From assembly GCA_013399115.1 (NCBI GenBank), contig VXAA01004226.1, positions 1,040 to 65,039 on the forward strand: a stretch of DNA of 64,000 nucleotides. Direction: 5' to 3'. Positions 25,176-35,650 of this stretch are shown here, piece by piece. The stretch is from Anseranas semipalmata (lineage: Eukaryota; Chordata; Aves; Anseriformes; Anseranatidae). The notes below the pieces were generated by a model. The model saw only the letters and a list, made by a program, of their open reading frames with translations. It was not told where the DNA came from and did not search any database. Numbering within the stretch: position 1 is the first letter of the stretch; every line of letters starts with the position of its first letter. The translations under genes and the position numbers were made by a program.

Positions 25176-26789
25176 ATACAGTTTTTCTGACTTAATGTTA
25201 CAGTGGTAACACCTTGGCCTCCCTCAGTGTTTTTCCATAATGGTCATCACACAAGTATGTTTCACACAGATGGTTTCACAATTATTAATTTCCTTTCACA
25301 CCTTCCTCACTTCTGAGAGGTGAAGATTATATTGACAAGGAAGGAACAGAGAAACTGTATGGTGAAAACAAATGAAAGTTAAAAATATGGCCTTTAAACT
25401 TTCAATTTGAATTTGAGATACCCAGGATTCAACTTCTCAACAACACTTGTATTAAAAAGAAGAGCTTAGTGTGATTCCCCACAGTTGCACACAGTTGTTT
25501 TAAATCCTAGCTCAATCATTTCTTTTTGATCTCTCCACAAGGAGCAGTTGAGACCTCCTTCAGAGACCCCACTTCCAGTCTCTCTTTTCAGAAGCACCTA
25601 TCCATCAGCTTCAGCTGGGTACATGGTACTGAAACACTCACTCCCAAACACAGGGGTTTCTTATTTCAGCACTTGCCACTCCTGGGAAATGTCTGAGAAA
25701 TGCACCCCTCCTAATCGCTGAAACAAATAAGGTAGTGTTATTAGAGAGAAATTTGCTTTGGTGCAAAAAATCTGAACAACTCCTCTTGCTTTCTCTTAAT
25801 GTGCATCCATCCTGCTGCACTGATAATCTTTGCCCCAGAAACAACAGAGCTGAAGAGACAAACTATGTCCATACCCTTCACCTTCCTGTCACCATCCCTC
25901 CCATTGTCTGATTTTTACTTCTTTATTAGTCTCTTTGTTTTTGCGTAAAATCAGCTAGAAGGGATTTCAGTTTACCCTTAAAAATACACACTTTCTTCAC
26001 CATCTTCTTGTCCCATTTTTTCCTTTAGCATTTCTCATCTCAGCTTCTCCTTGATCAGCCAGCTTTCCATCTGCCAGAAGCTCTTGATGTTTCTCCCAGA
26101 TATCTAATCAATAATGTGCTCTCATAGAGTGCCACTGCATTTATTCCTTTATTTTTGTGTTTACCACCCTCTAACATTTGGTCTATTTCTTCTTTAAGTT
26201 TTAATTCAACAATTTCCTTTTCCATGTTACCTAGGTGTAAGAGGATATACGTACAGAGAATGGCTCCGTGATCTCATCTCAAATAACCTGACCCCACAGT
26301 AGTCTTCAGAAATGACAAGTAGCTATTACAGTGAATGTCAGGTGTTAGCCCTGAAAGAACTGGAGGGAACATATTTCTTTACTCAAGAGAGAGAACTATC
26401 TGAATTTCCATCACACACGAAGCTTTACAGATGACATGAGACATTTTAGCTGTCAAAGTCAGAAGTGTTTCTAACAAACATGCACAAAATACACGTTTGC
26501 AAAGTCTTTAAATCTCACCAAAACACGGCTAGATTTTCATAGGAAAAACAGAATATACATAACTGACACATAGACCATCATGTTCTCTACTGTAAAGCAA
26601 TAACACTAGAGTAGTTGAAAGAAAAGCTCTCTTGAGACTGTTTTAAAAGACACTAGGAAGATTGAGTATATTTTTCCCATCACTAGAAATAACTGAAATA
26701 TACTCAGGAGAGGGTAGGACCAGTTTGACACAGTATAAGAAGCACAGGGATACATCAAGAGCTTGTAGCCACTTTAATGACACATACTT
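25176..26789. other. Intron 2, nothing recognised
   Basis: Mixed-composition unique sequence between two CR1 copies; no exon or element seen. Confidence 0.65.
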
Positions 26790-27560
26790 CATAGTTCACA
26801 GCAAAGTCTAAGCTGGAAGGGACCCCTGGCAAACATCTGGTCCAACCTTGAAAGCAGGGTCTTAGATTAGGTTACACAGGACCCTACAAAGCTAGTTCTT
26901 CAATATTTCCAGTGAGTAAATACTGACTTCTCTGGTCAGCCTGCTCTGATGTTTAATTGTTCCTACTGTGATTTTTTTTTTCCTCTTATATCCAGAGAAT
27001 TTCCCCTGAAGCAAGTTCTGCCCATTGCCTTTTGCCCTGTCTCAGTGCCTCCTTGTGAAAAGAGTATTTCCACTTCTCTACAGCTACCTCTTTGGAACTG
27101 GAAGGCTGTGATGACATCCCCCCAGGCTTTCTCTCTTTACTACAGCAAACCCAGTTCCTTTAACCTTTCCTCATACTCAAGATCACCAACCTCCAATCTC
27201 CTTGCTGGCCCCTCTCCAGTTTTTCAATGTCTCTCTTGAATAGAGTAGCAAGGACCAGAACTGGACACAATATTCCAGGTATAGCCTAACAGGTGCTGAG
27301 TAGACAGGAGCCTTCTTAGTTTAGAGCCTTCAACCTGCTGCCCACACTTGTGACAATGCAGCCCAGGACATGTTTTGCCTTCACTGGTGCCAGGACACGT
27401 TTTGCCTTCACTGGTGACAGGACACATGGCTGGCTCTGGCTCAGCTCACTACCCAGCAGGACCCCCTCTGCTTTTCAGCAGAGCCCCCAGCCACTCAGTC
27501 CTCAGCCTCTTTTGCTGCTTTACTTATCAGGTCCCAGGTACAGGACTTCACATTTACCTT
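26790..27560 (-). mobile_element. CR1 LINE 3' fragment, old, with an internal tandem duplication
   Basis: Reads leftward. The 3' UTR complement lies at about 26815-26880 (GCTGGAAGGGACCCCTGGC, CATCTGGTCCAACC). The complement of the ORF2 C-terminal region follows to about 27350 (for example CAGAACTGGACACAATATTC). Sequence continues to about 27560, where it meets an oppositely oriented CR1. Positions 27364-27390 and 27391-27417 are two nearly identical 27-bp units followed by a partial third, a secondary expansion. Many substitutions and a poly-T insertion near 26972-26981 indicate age. Confidence 0.87.
27364..27426. repeat. 27-bp tandem repeat, about 2.3 copies, inside a CR1
   Basis: 27364-27390 and 27391-27417 differ at two positions. 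A third, partial unit starts CAGGACACAT at 27418. The unit contains TTTTGCCTTCACTGGTG. Confidence 0.93.
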
Positions 27561-27710
27561 TGTAGAGATTGTGGAGCCTGCATCCCTGAGGATACTCAAA
27601 ATCCAACTGCACATGGCCACGAGCAGCGTGATTTGACTGATGCTGCTTTGAGCAGGAAGTTGAACTAGATGGAATCCGGGTCCCTTTCAACCTGAATTGT
27701 TCTAGGAGTC
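27561..27710 (+). mobile_element. CR1 LINE 3' terminal fragment, head-to-head with its neighbour
   Basis: Seen on the plus strand: a decayed copy of the last 150 bp of CR1, with TGGAGCCTGCATCCCTGAGG, CTCAAAATCCAACTGCACAT, TTTGAGCAGGAAGTTGAACT and GGTCCCTTTCAACCTGAATT. The terminal repeat is reduced to TTGTTCTAGG. It abuts the leftward CR1 at 26790-27560, so the two 3' ends point outward and form an imperfect inverted repeat. Confidence 0.83.
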
Positions 27711-28532
27711 AATGACATTTTGGAAGTTTTACATTATAAAATTCATCTTTTCTTCCTCCCACTGAAGATTTTATTTGATTAGTTTGCATGCTGCCTTTTG
27801 ATGTGCTCAGACTCTATTAACAGCTTTATTACCAGCACAGCTCCATTTTTTTTCTGCAATTTGCTTTTTGGTGCAGAGAATGCTTGTTTTGAACAATTAC
27901 GTTGTTCAGAGACTTCTGTATTTTAAGAGGGATCTGATAATTATTGCAGATTTTATTGCTTGGTGTACAGAACTTAGTAATTTTACTAATAACTATTCAT
28001 TTAAATGGGGTTCATTTTAAACTCATCAGCCAAGTAATAGCTGCCCCTGAAAGTGATGCACTTTGTGACCTTCCCACACCAACCAGATGATTTTGCTGGA
28101 AGGCAAGATATTACTTGAAAGTGCTGTAAACAAATATTTGAAGAGAATTATACGCCAAATCAGGGAAAAATAAGGATATAGTTTACAGGAAAATGTATAT
28201 CTGGACTGGAAGATTCAACATACTAAGGCTTTAAAAAAAAAAAAAAGACAAAAAGTGTAAAAAGTACAAAGGCATCTCAATCTCAAGGTACAAAGATTTA
28301 TTACAGAATAAGCATCTAACATCTGTGAATGTGACCAAAACTTCATACAGTAAATGTTTAACTTTCTTCTAATATGATTTTTGAGTGAATTTAACCATAT
28401 GAGAAAATAAAGACTTACTGAGGAAATTTAGATTAACTAATAAACAGTGGTAACAGAATGGTCAACATAACAAAACCAGACAGATTTGAATTTGAGATTT
28501 TGAAAAACACAAAGCACAAACATTATACTACC

Positions 28533-28551
28533 AAAAAAAAAAAAAAAAAAA
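28533..28551. repeat. Poly-A tract, 19 nt
   Basis: Uninterrupted A run in intron 2 with no identifiable element attached. Confidence 0.95.
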
Positions 28552-29849
28552 GTGAGGAAGGAAGAATTCAAATCATATTTACATTTGGATCCAACTCAAG
28601 TGTTATAACTTATCACAGAAAGTGCAAGGACTCAAGCCTAACAATTCTCCTTTGATAGCTGTTTAGCCAACTTCCTTTTGAGAATGTCTTCACGTCTGAG
28701 AAGCAATGAAACATCATAAGTAATGTACCACAGAAATTCTGGGAGCATGTGTGTGTGCTCATGAAAACTTATTGCCAAGAACTGTTTAAGAAACTGCTGT
28801 AACTGATATAAGAACTTGCCATCAGTCACTGGGATTGCATTACTTAAATCACCACTTTCTGAAGCTGGTGTTTAGCATTCCTCAAGTTTCTTCAGGATAA
28901 TAGAACTGTGAAGGAAAAAGCGGAATGTAGCTCTCCTTGTGTGGCCCTTGCCACAAAACTAATTCAGTGGATTACAGTTAGAAGGCTACTGTTGTTCTTT
29001 TTTTCTTGATTATTATTTATGTGATCACATATTATATAACGTGTGCCAAAGACAAACCATTCCACACATATATTTCAGGGTATTAGTAGTCATTGCTAAA
29101 ATATGCTATTTATTTCTTTTTCCATTTGCAGGTTTATATAAAACTTCAAAATTGAATATGATAACAGAAAAATCAATTTAATAACAAAAAAATTCCAAAA
29201 AGCTCATCCTCCTTTAACCTTGCCAACTTGTCAGAGGTTGAGTCATGATACCCAACCATTAACCAATGTTGATATTAATTTCTTAATTATTAATACTTAA
29301 CCAATGTAAACAAAAATAAAAGATCAGTCTTCAAATTCCCTACTCTATTAAAATGAAATTATATTTTAGAAAGTAATGCATACCTCAAGAAATACCATAT
29401 TAAGAATACTGACCATCCACAAAAACCTCATTCACAGAAGGAATTAAACTAAACAAGTATAAACAATTGATCGAATAAGAAGCAAATAATCTCCCAAATA
29501 TACCCAAACAATCCAGGCTAATAACCTGTAAGTCTAACATTTAAACAACACAGCACCAAAAATCTGTCAGCAAACACAAAACTGCGTACTTCAACGAAGA
29601 AGCAAAGCAGAGTCAGAATGGAGGATACAGAACAGCACAGTCAGTTATGGGTCCATCACCATCACTGAATGAGGTGTTACAGCAAAACTTTTTAGAAGGA
29701 AAAGATCATAGCATCATTTGTTAAGCAATGAATGAAAATGACAAAGAGGATAAAGAAATAAATAAATAAATCTTAGAGATAGCTGTTATTGACACAGTCT
29801 TAACAGAAAGATCTCTCATGCTGGGGGGAGTAAATCAGTAAGTCTTGAA

Positions 29850-30920
29850 GTGTAAGCCTGCTTGCTTTGACTTCATGCTTCTCTTGCCTATGCTCCAAGA
29901 CAGCAATATCTTGTCAGAGACAGATCCAACTCCTAGCACCTTCATTTTGTGTGAATGTTGTTTACCTTGTTAGTGAAAGAGAAGTGTGTATTAATGGGAC
30001 TGGAGATATTAGAAGGAATGGAAGAGCCATTATCTGTTGGTTCCCATACTGAAGTTTACGGACTACCATTAGTAATTCAGCTATGTTGTTCTTCATTCCC
30101 CTTTGGCCTCTTGGGTGAATTTGTCCTCCGTGCTTTGTTAGTGACCATCCTGCACTTCAACATCCTGCCTGTTGAAGTGCCTATGATCAAGTTTATGATA
30201 CAGAAATATCTCTGCAGATTCCTCGCTTGTGTTCACCCACCAGAGCATACCAGTAAACCCCAAAGTAAGTGGGGTCTACTCATTTATACTCTCTTTCCTG
30301 CACATTTCTTTTATACTCTTGATTGTCATTTGGATGCACAGCTTTTTTTGGCAAACCTATCGCTCCTGATGCATCACAACCTGTATTTACAACCAGTTTT
30401 GACTCGTTACTAGTTGCTCTTCAAGCTCTACTTTGTTCTTTCTAATTCTGTTCTAACAATTAATTGCCCAACTTTACAATGCTTTCTAGTCTGTTTGGAT
30501 ACACTTCAGGTTTTGAAGTTTGTTTTCTTATCTGTAATAACTTCTTCACATTGCTACTTAGCCATGATGACCTCCTGTAATCCTCCTGCAACCCTCTCCT
30601 AAGGGTTAACAGGCACAGGTACAGTCTGATCAGTATGCTTCCAAACCCTGGAATAATTTCACTTGTCACATACCTTTTACCTTCTCTTACAAAAATGAGA
30701 AAGCATGCCATTTATTCCCTCTTTTAAGTTGGTAAAGTTGTGGTGTCTTTTGGGGGCCTTTTCTGATACTATGGGAACAGCTCCCAAGAACATAGCTACC
30801 CCTGGGATGGATATGGAGCTATTGCCACTTTATGTCCTCTTTGCAATAATGGGAGTAAACTCAGCTGTTCTGCACAACCTTCGCAATGAATGTTCAAGGG
30901 AAAACAATATGGCTAAGCTA
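29850..30920. other. Unclassified block, possibly old retroelement or LTR-like
   Basis: This stretch differs from the flanking A-rich intron: it is pyrimidine-rich on the plus strand and has an uninterrupted 152-codon frame (29955-30413) and adjoining 62- and 72-codon frames. None of these resembles a protein family I recognise. On the minus strand, 30458 starts with TGTTAGAACAG and a TATAAAAG box lies at 30315-30308, which loosely recalls an LTR promoter, but no clear 3' end or target duplication is visible. A perfect hairpin lies at 30152-30180. The identity is open. Confidence 0.25.
30152..30180. repeat. Perfect 11-bp inverted repeat, 7-nt loop
   Basis: GCACTTCAACA (30152-30162) is followed by TCCTGCC and then its exact complement TGTTGAAGTGC (30170-30180). 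Confidence 0.95.
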
Positions 30921-32936
30921 TAACTTACCTGAGCAAGAGTGTAATGATTTGAATTTACAGTAATGACAAGTTATAATTTGATGCCAGAAACTGGAATGAA
31001 CAGATGAGGTCACGTTTCAACTAATTCACTGTTACTGTCAGGAGGCACTTGTCTGTAAGGACTAATGCCATTACTGGTATTTACAACAAGAAAATCACCA
31101 GGAAAAACAAGGCAATGCATAACAGCATTAGAGAATTTATGGAATAACAAATAAATCCACATATGGTCTGGATGCCAGAAAACAAGCAAACAAACAAAAA
31201 ACCAGTCCATTTTCTAAAGAGGCCAGCTTATCTCCACAATATTTATTTAGGATGAGTAAAACAGAAGATCTCTATTTTTATTTTTTCCTAGCTTTGCACT
31301 ACTAGGCCAGTTTTTCTGTTTTCTTTTTTTTTTTTTTTTTTAGCCCAGAGCCTCTTCTATAATTCACACTGCCCAGTACACAGGTCTATCACGTAAGCGT
31401 AGGACACATTTAGCCATCTAGGTGAAGTACTTTAAACACAAACTCGATTTAAGCTGCATTTCAAGCTCAAATATCTATGGAAAAGTGGAGATGCTTACGA
31501 CCTTCATGATTTACTTACTAAGGAACTGTTTGTGTTCCTGGATACTGATTTGAATGCAGATAAATAAAAGGTATTAATTTTTCTTATGTTTCCACTTTAC
31601 CTCCACTGGAGGTAAAATTTCCTCCAGTAACTCTTTGCATGAGAAAGGCAGAAAACCTGCACGGTTCAATCTAGTAAGACTATGTGCTATTAACAGACCC
31701 TCTCCCAGGGTAAGCTAGGGTGATCTGAAGGACATGAGTTGCTAGAGAAACCCAGTAAGTTCTGGGCCACCTCTGCACCAACCCTTTCTTCATCCCAAAG
31801 AGATTAGATGGGAATAAGGATCTCTGTGTTGATGTACATAATTCTGATATTCATATTAGGGTATGATCAGAGTCTTTTACCCTTTCAAGCATGTTGCCCT
31901 TTCGTAAAGAGTCAGGTTTGCATTTTATATATTAATCTTCCTTAAAAAAAAAAAGTCTTTCATTTCTTCAGTATTTAATCAATTTTTTCATCGTTTCTTA
32001 AATTTCAGAGTTACCCTTCTTCATCTTTGCACACCAGATGCCCTGCTTCCAGTATATTTTGTGAGTAAATAAGGAAACACAATTTCGAAATGTGGGCTAA
32101 CATTTTGCACTGAATAACAATAAACAGTTTTGAACTATTTCAAAACATAAAAAAGCAATAAGCAGCTAAAGAAACGAAAAGAAACGAAAAGAGAATCAGG
32201 ATAACTATATTTGTTCTCATAATGACCTGAACTGTTCCCTCAATAGTGACATTCAGTGACAATTCACACCTCATGCACATCTCCTTCATCACACCTCCAT
32301 TTCTCAGAATGGAGGCAATTGAGGAGAAAGGTCTCAAATAGTCGTTATGACATAATAACATACCCTTAATAAAAAATAATAAGAAAAGACATCTAGCCTG
32401 AGGATGAGATTCAGAGATTCTGTTTTCCAACACAGACATGACAGTGACAAACAAAGCAGGGAGAATCTCATTCAGTAGATCCTGAATTTTAACCCTTAAA
32501 AACCCTTGCTGTTTACAGAGCTTGTAAGTCTTGAAGAGTTCTGGGAAACAAAAAAAATATATTCAACAAGTGTTGCTATTACAGCTGAGGCATTCAGCAT
32601 TTTCAGAATTTGTTCAACGGTTAATAAATAATGGTAAAATTTGATTAAGCAGCCAATTTTACACATTTACAAAGTACTGACGTTTAAAGAAAAAACATCA
32701 GTTTGTCACCTCACACATATTGGGGCTTTTGTGCTTATCAAGAAAGAAAAACAGTGTAATATCTGACCTGCATCACTGAGATTTACAAAAGTTTACTGTG
32801 TTTTCAGTGTCAGGGTTAGGTTCTCAACCCAATTCCCAGTGTATTGGTTGCAAACTAGACATACCAAGACTACACTCTTTCCATGGAAGAGTGGTAAACA
32901 GACAGTGCTTTTGTTCACTAGAAAGGCATGACTCAC
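30921..32936. other. Intron 2 upstream end (5' part next to exon 2), nothing recognised
   Basis: AT-rich sequence leading up to the exon 2 donor, with the poly-T tract at 31324-31341. No element seen. Confidence 0.7.
31324..31341. repeat. Poly-T tract, 18 nt
   Basis: Uninterrupted T run in intron 2; poly-A on the gene's sense strand. Confidence 0.95.
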
Positions 32937-33044
32937 CTTGTGGAAGTTCCTGAAATATGCTGCCTTCTCATCTGGAAACTTTTCTAGCCTCCTGGGTCCT
33001 TTACTGGAAGCCTTCTTGAAAACCAGCCAACATCGTCTGAAAAT
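32937..33044 (-). CDS. DOK6: DOK6 exon 2 (PH domain, codons 23-58)
   Basis: Seen: read on the minus strand, a 108-nt open segment lies between an acceptor (pyrimidine-rich TTTATTTCCAG, AG at 33046-33045) and a consensus donor (CAAG then GTGAGT, GT at 32936-32935). A plausible branch point (GCTAATG) lies about 22-30 nt upstream of the exon. It encodes 36 residues including [20 protein letters not shown] and [11 protein letters not shown]. Known: this is the first half of the PH domain of the DOK4/5/6 adaptor family. DOK6 binds activated receptor tyrosine kinases such as RET and TrkC through its PTB domain, while the PH domain is the membrane-association module. The residues FRR, PRRL, FPDEKAA and RNFHK fit DOK6; DOK5 has YQR, PKRL, FSDERAA and RCYHK, and DOK4 differs more. 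Exon 2 is phase 0 at both ends, so skipping it would delete 36 residues in frame. Exon 1 (about 22 codons) is not in the window. Confidence 0.97.
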
Positions 33045-34115
33045 CTGGAAATAAAATCAATGGATTACATTAGCTTTTCTTTAGAGGTAGAAATTATCAC
33101 AAATGCATTCAGTTACATAATTCATTTAGGAAGAAGTTTTAAAAACACTATATTTTATTTTAAAAGGCTAGAAAACTCTAGAGAATATCAATTCTTTCTA
33201 TACTAGTGATTCCAGTTCCTCAATTTATAGATATTGATCGTCAATCTTTTATAGACTTTTTTGCTTCAATCTCTTTCACGCATGCCAAATTTGACAATTT
33301 CTGAGACGCAAGTAAATCCATGAACTTTGAACATGAAAAGAATTATAAGGCTGTCATTAGGGAAAGTGCTTTCAGATATCACTCCGTGCATTTCTAGCTT
33401 TCACATCTATATTCTTTTTCTACAAGAGTATCAATGCCATTGAGAAACATTATTGCAGCTTTTAACACAACACAGTAATCAGCAGTTACTATAATCTTGT
33501 ACACACAGAAGAAAAAACACAAAGTAAAAATAAACATCAGTGTGACCATTGCTGGGCAACAACATCTAGTTCTCTCAGTTCAATGACAAACTGTCTACGG
33601 AAAAACTGCAAATTATTAAATTTTGGGAATATGTGGTGAAAAAGAAAATCATCCAGAAAGCACAAAACAAAACAAAGAGTATCACTCTCATTTCAACGTA
33701 GACCACCCTATATTTTGCTTAAAATCCATGTTTAACGGTACTTTATTAGACTATTTACCAAAGGTCTGATGGTATTGCCATAACCAGAATTTTAAAATCA
33801 ATCAAATAAGAAAACATTTGCAGTTCAAAGAGAAGCTGATTAAAGCTAATCCTCTAGTTTATGTTATGCAAGTAAGGGATTATATATTAATCTGGTTTTA
33901 TAATCTATGGTAGTATTTTACTTTGTTTTCCTTTTCAGTAATTGCACAGTGCTATGAACAATATGATATGGAATTTTATCTTATTATTTTACCAGTACAT
34001 TTAGAATAACACGTAAAAAAAATTAGCTAATGGTTCTCCCACCCATATATAGAGAAGAGCCTTATTTCTTCAGAAATTCTACAGAATTCTACAACACAAG
34101 AAGTCCAAGGGAAGG

Positions 34116-34138
34116 AAAAAAAAAAAAAAAAAAAAAAA
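34116..34138. repeat. Poly-A tract, 23 nt
   Basis: Uninterrupted A run preceded by GGGAAGG and followed by GGAAATC. No recognisable retrocopy lies upstream. Confidence 0.95.
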
Positions 34139-35389
34139 GGAAATCAATGAAATATGGGCAGGGAGAGCTAAACTGAGCAGCTTTCCCCTCATAGTGTGAT
34201 GCCCTCTACCCTGAGTATAAGCAGCAAATATAGTGTCATTAAAATAACTAAGCTTAATTAACTGATATAATTCTGATATAATAATACTGACACTATCCTG
34301 TTGTCATTATCTCAGATGAATGTTATCAGTCAAAACAAGTGTTTTCTTTTAAAAACCTACAAATTGGACTACAATATCAATACATTTAAGTATGAAGATT
34401 TTTAGACAACAAAATAGCATACAATGAAGTCCTCTGCAAGTATACTTCTTACAAAGCATACAAGTTTCTGTTTTTTTCTTCTAAGGTTGCAAAGTGGCAA
34501 CCGTACAGCTGTACTTACTGTCACAGAAATTAATTTGCCTAACCTGGGGGAAAGAAAAGACAATACCATATTTCCTGAAAAAAGTGGCATTACATGGTGG
34601 GACATTATAAACCATCTTTATTAGATAGCACTTTCTTCAAATAACATCTTGGCAATGTTGCAACTTATTTTACCAAAGCTATAGTACTGCTCCCACCTCC
34701 TGATTAACCTATATTAACTCTCCACAATGCTATGGTGTGAAAATCTCCACGTTTGCAGGAGATGCAGAAGATTCACTCCTTTTTGACCTCACTAGAAGAA
34801 ATTGCACCAACTGTCCTAAGGGAGAATATTTATTCACTTAATATAAGTGTTTCTTTTAATAATACTCCCGCCTCTTCTGGGATCTGTTCCTTTTTTAGGC
34901 TATGTGTATTTTCAGTTCATCTCTCTTCCTCTGAGGAAAGTCTTTTCCTAAGAAGTTCTTCATCAAAGTAAAAATCATTGCCTTCATTTCAAATCTTTTA
35001 CTGATTTCCATTATCTGCCCTTAATAGTTTACGGTCCTCACAGACATATTTTTAGAAAAACAGATCAACCCACAGACCTCATTATCAGTGACAGCAGCTT
35101 TAGCACAGCCACAGAATCCACATTTTACAGATGACCTGAATTTTGGGCAGCTGGTGATAATGTAACAGAAGTTTTATGTCAATTGACTGAGTTTTATTAT
35201 TATTATTATTTGTTTGTTTTTATATCTATGGCATAGTTACATTTCATTTTAATGGAAAACATCAGATCCAGTACTTCAGAAGTATGCCTAATCTTCTAGA
35301 TAAAAGGTTATCTAATGCATATTCCAATTCATTCAGTGACAAATGAGCAGGGGCTCCTAAATGGCAGCTTTGGTCTTTTTTTTCACTGG

Positions 35390-35650
35390 ATATGAACCTG
35401 GGTGAGCATGGAAGGGGGTTTGAGGGTTTGTCAGCTGAACTGACAGAATTAAAGAGGGAGGCTTTGACACCACCGACACCACCAGCACTCCCACTCCGCC
35501 CCTCCCCACATCCTTTATTAGAGGGGTCCAATATCCACTGATGAGGGCCAAATGCCAGTTATCTTTAACGATGCTCCTCATTAGGCCTAATCCCAGAGTT
35601 GTGATGAACGCAAAGGCTTTGGTATATATATAGGCTGTGGGAATCAATGA
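35390..35650. promoter_or_regulatory. Candidate conserved intronic element
   Basis: A locally GC-richer patch in intron 1 without repeat signatures, containing several CpG sites and homeodomain-type cores (TTTATTAG, CTCATTAG). Content such as CCAAATGCCAGTTATC looks non-repetitive and complex. No coding frame with splice sites was found. Function is inferred only from composition. Confidence 0.25.

Larger units (their letters stand above)
11625..32936 (-). other. DOK6: DOK6 intron 2 (complete)
   Basis: Phase-0 intron of 21,312 bp between the exons at 33044-32937 and 11624-11510, with GT-AG ends on the minus strand. It holds at least six CR1 fragments (near 12.8, 14.5, 19.7, 24.8, 26.8 and 27.6 kb) and an unclassified block at about 29.85-30.92 kb. 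The rest is AT-rich unique sequence and simple repeats. No further exon was recognised in it. Confidence 0.93.

Noticed and set aside
28400..28551. Processed pseudogene ending in the poly-A tract
   Set aside because: The upstream sequence has no coding similarity, and no target-site duplication was seen.
29955..30413. 152-codon frame as a protein-coding gene
   Set aside because: No recognisable domain, no splice or promoter support, and it sits inside a DOK6 intron. Kept only as part of an unclassified block.
32937..33044. Assignment to DOK5 or DOK4
   Set aside because: DOK5 and DOK4 differ at several residues here (for example YQRCW and RCYHK in DOK5), whereas the DOK6 pattern fits throughout.
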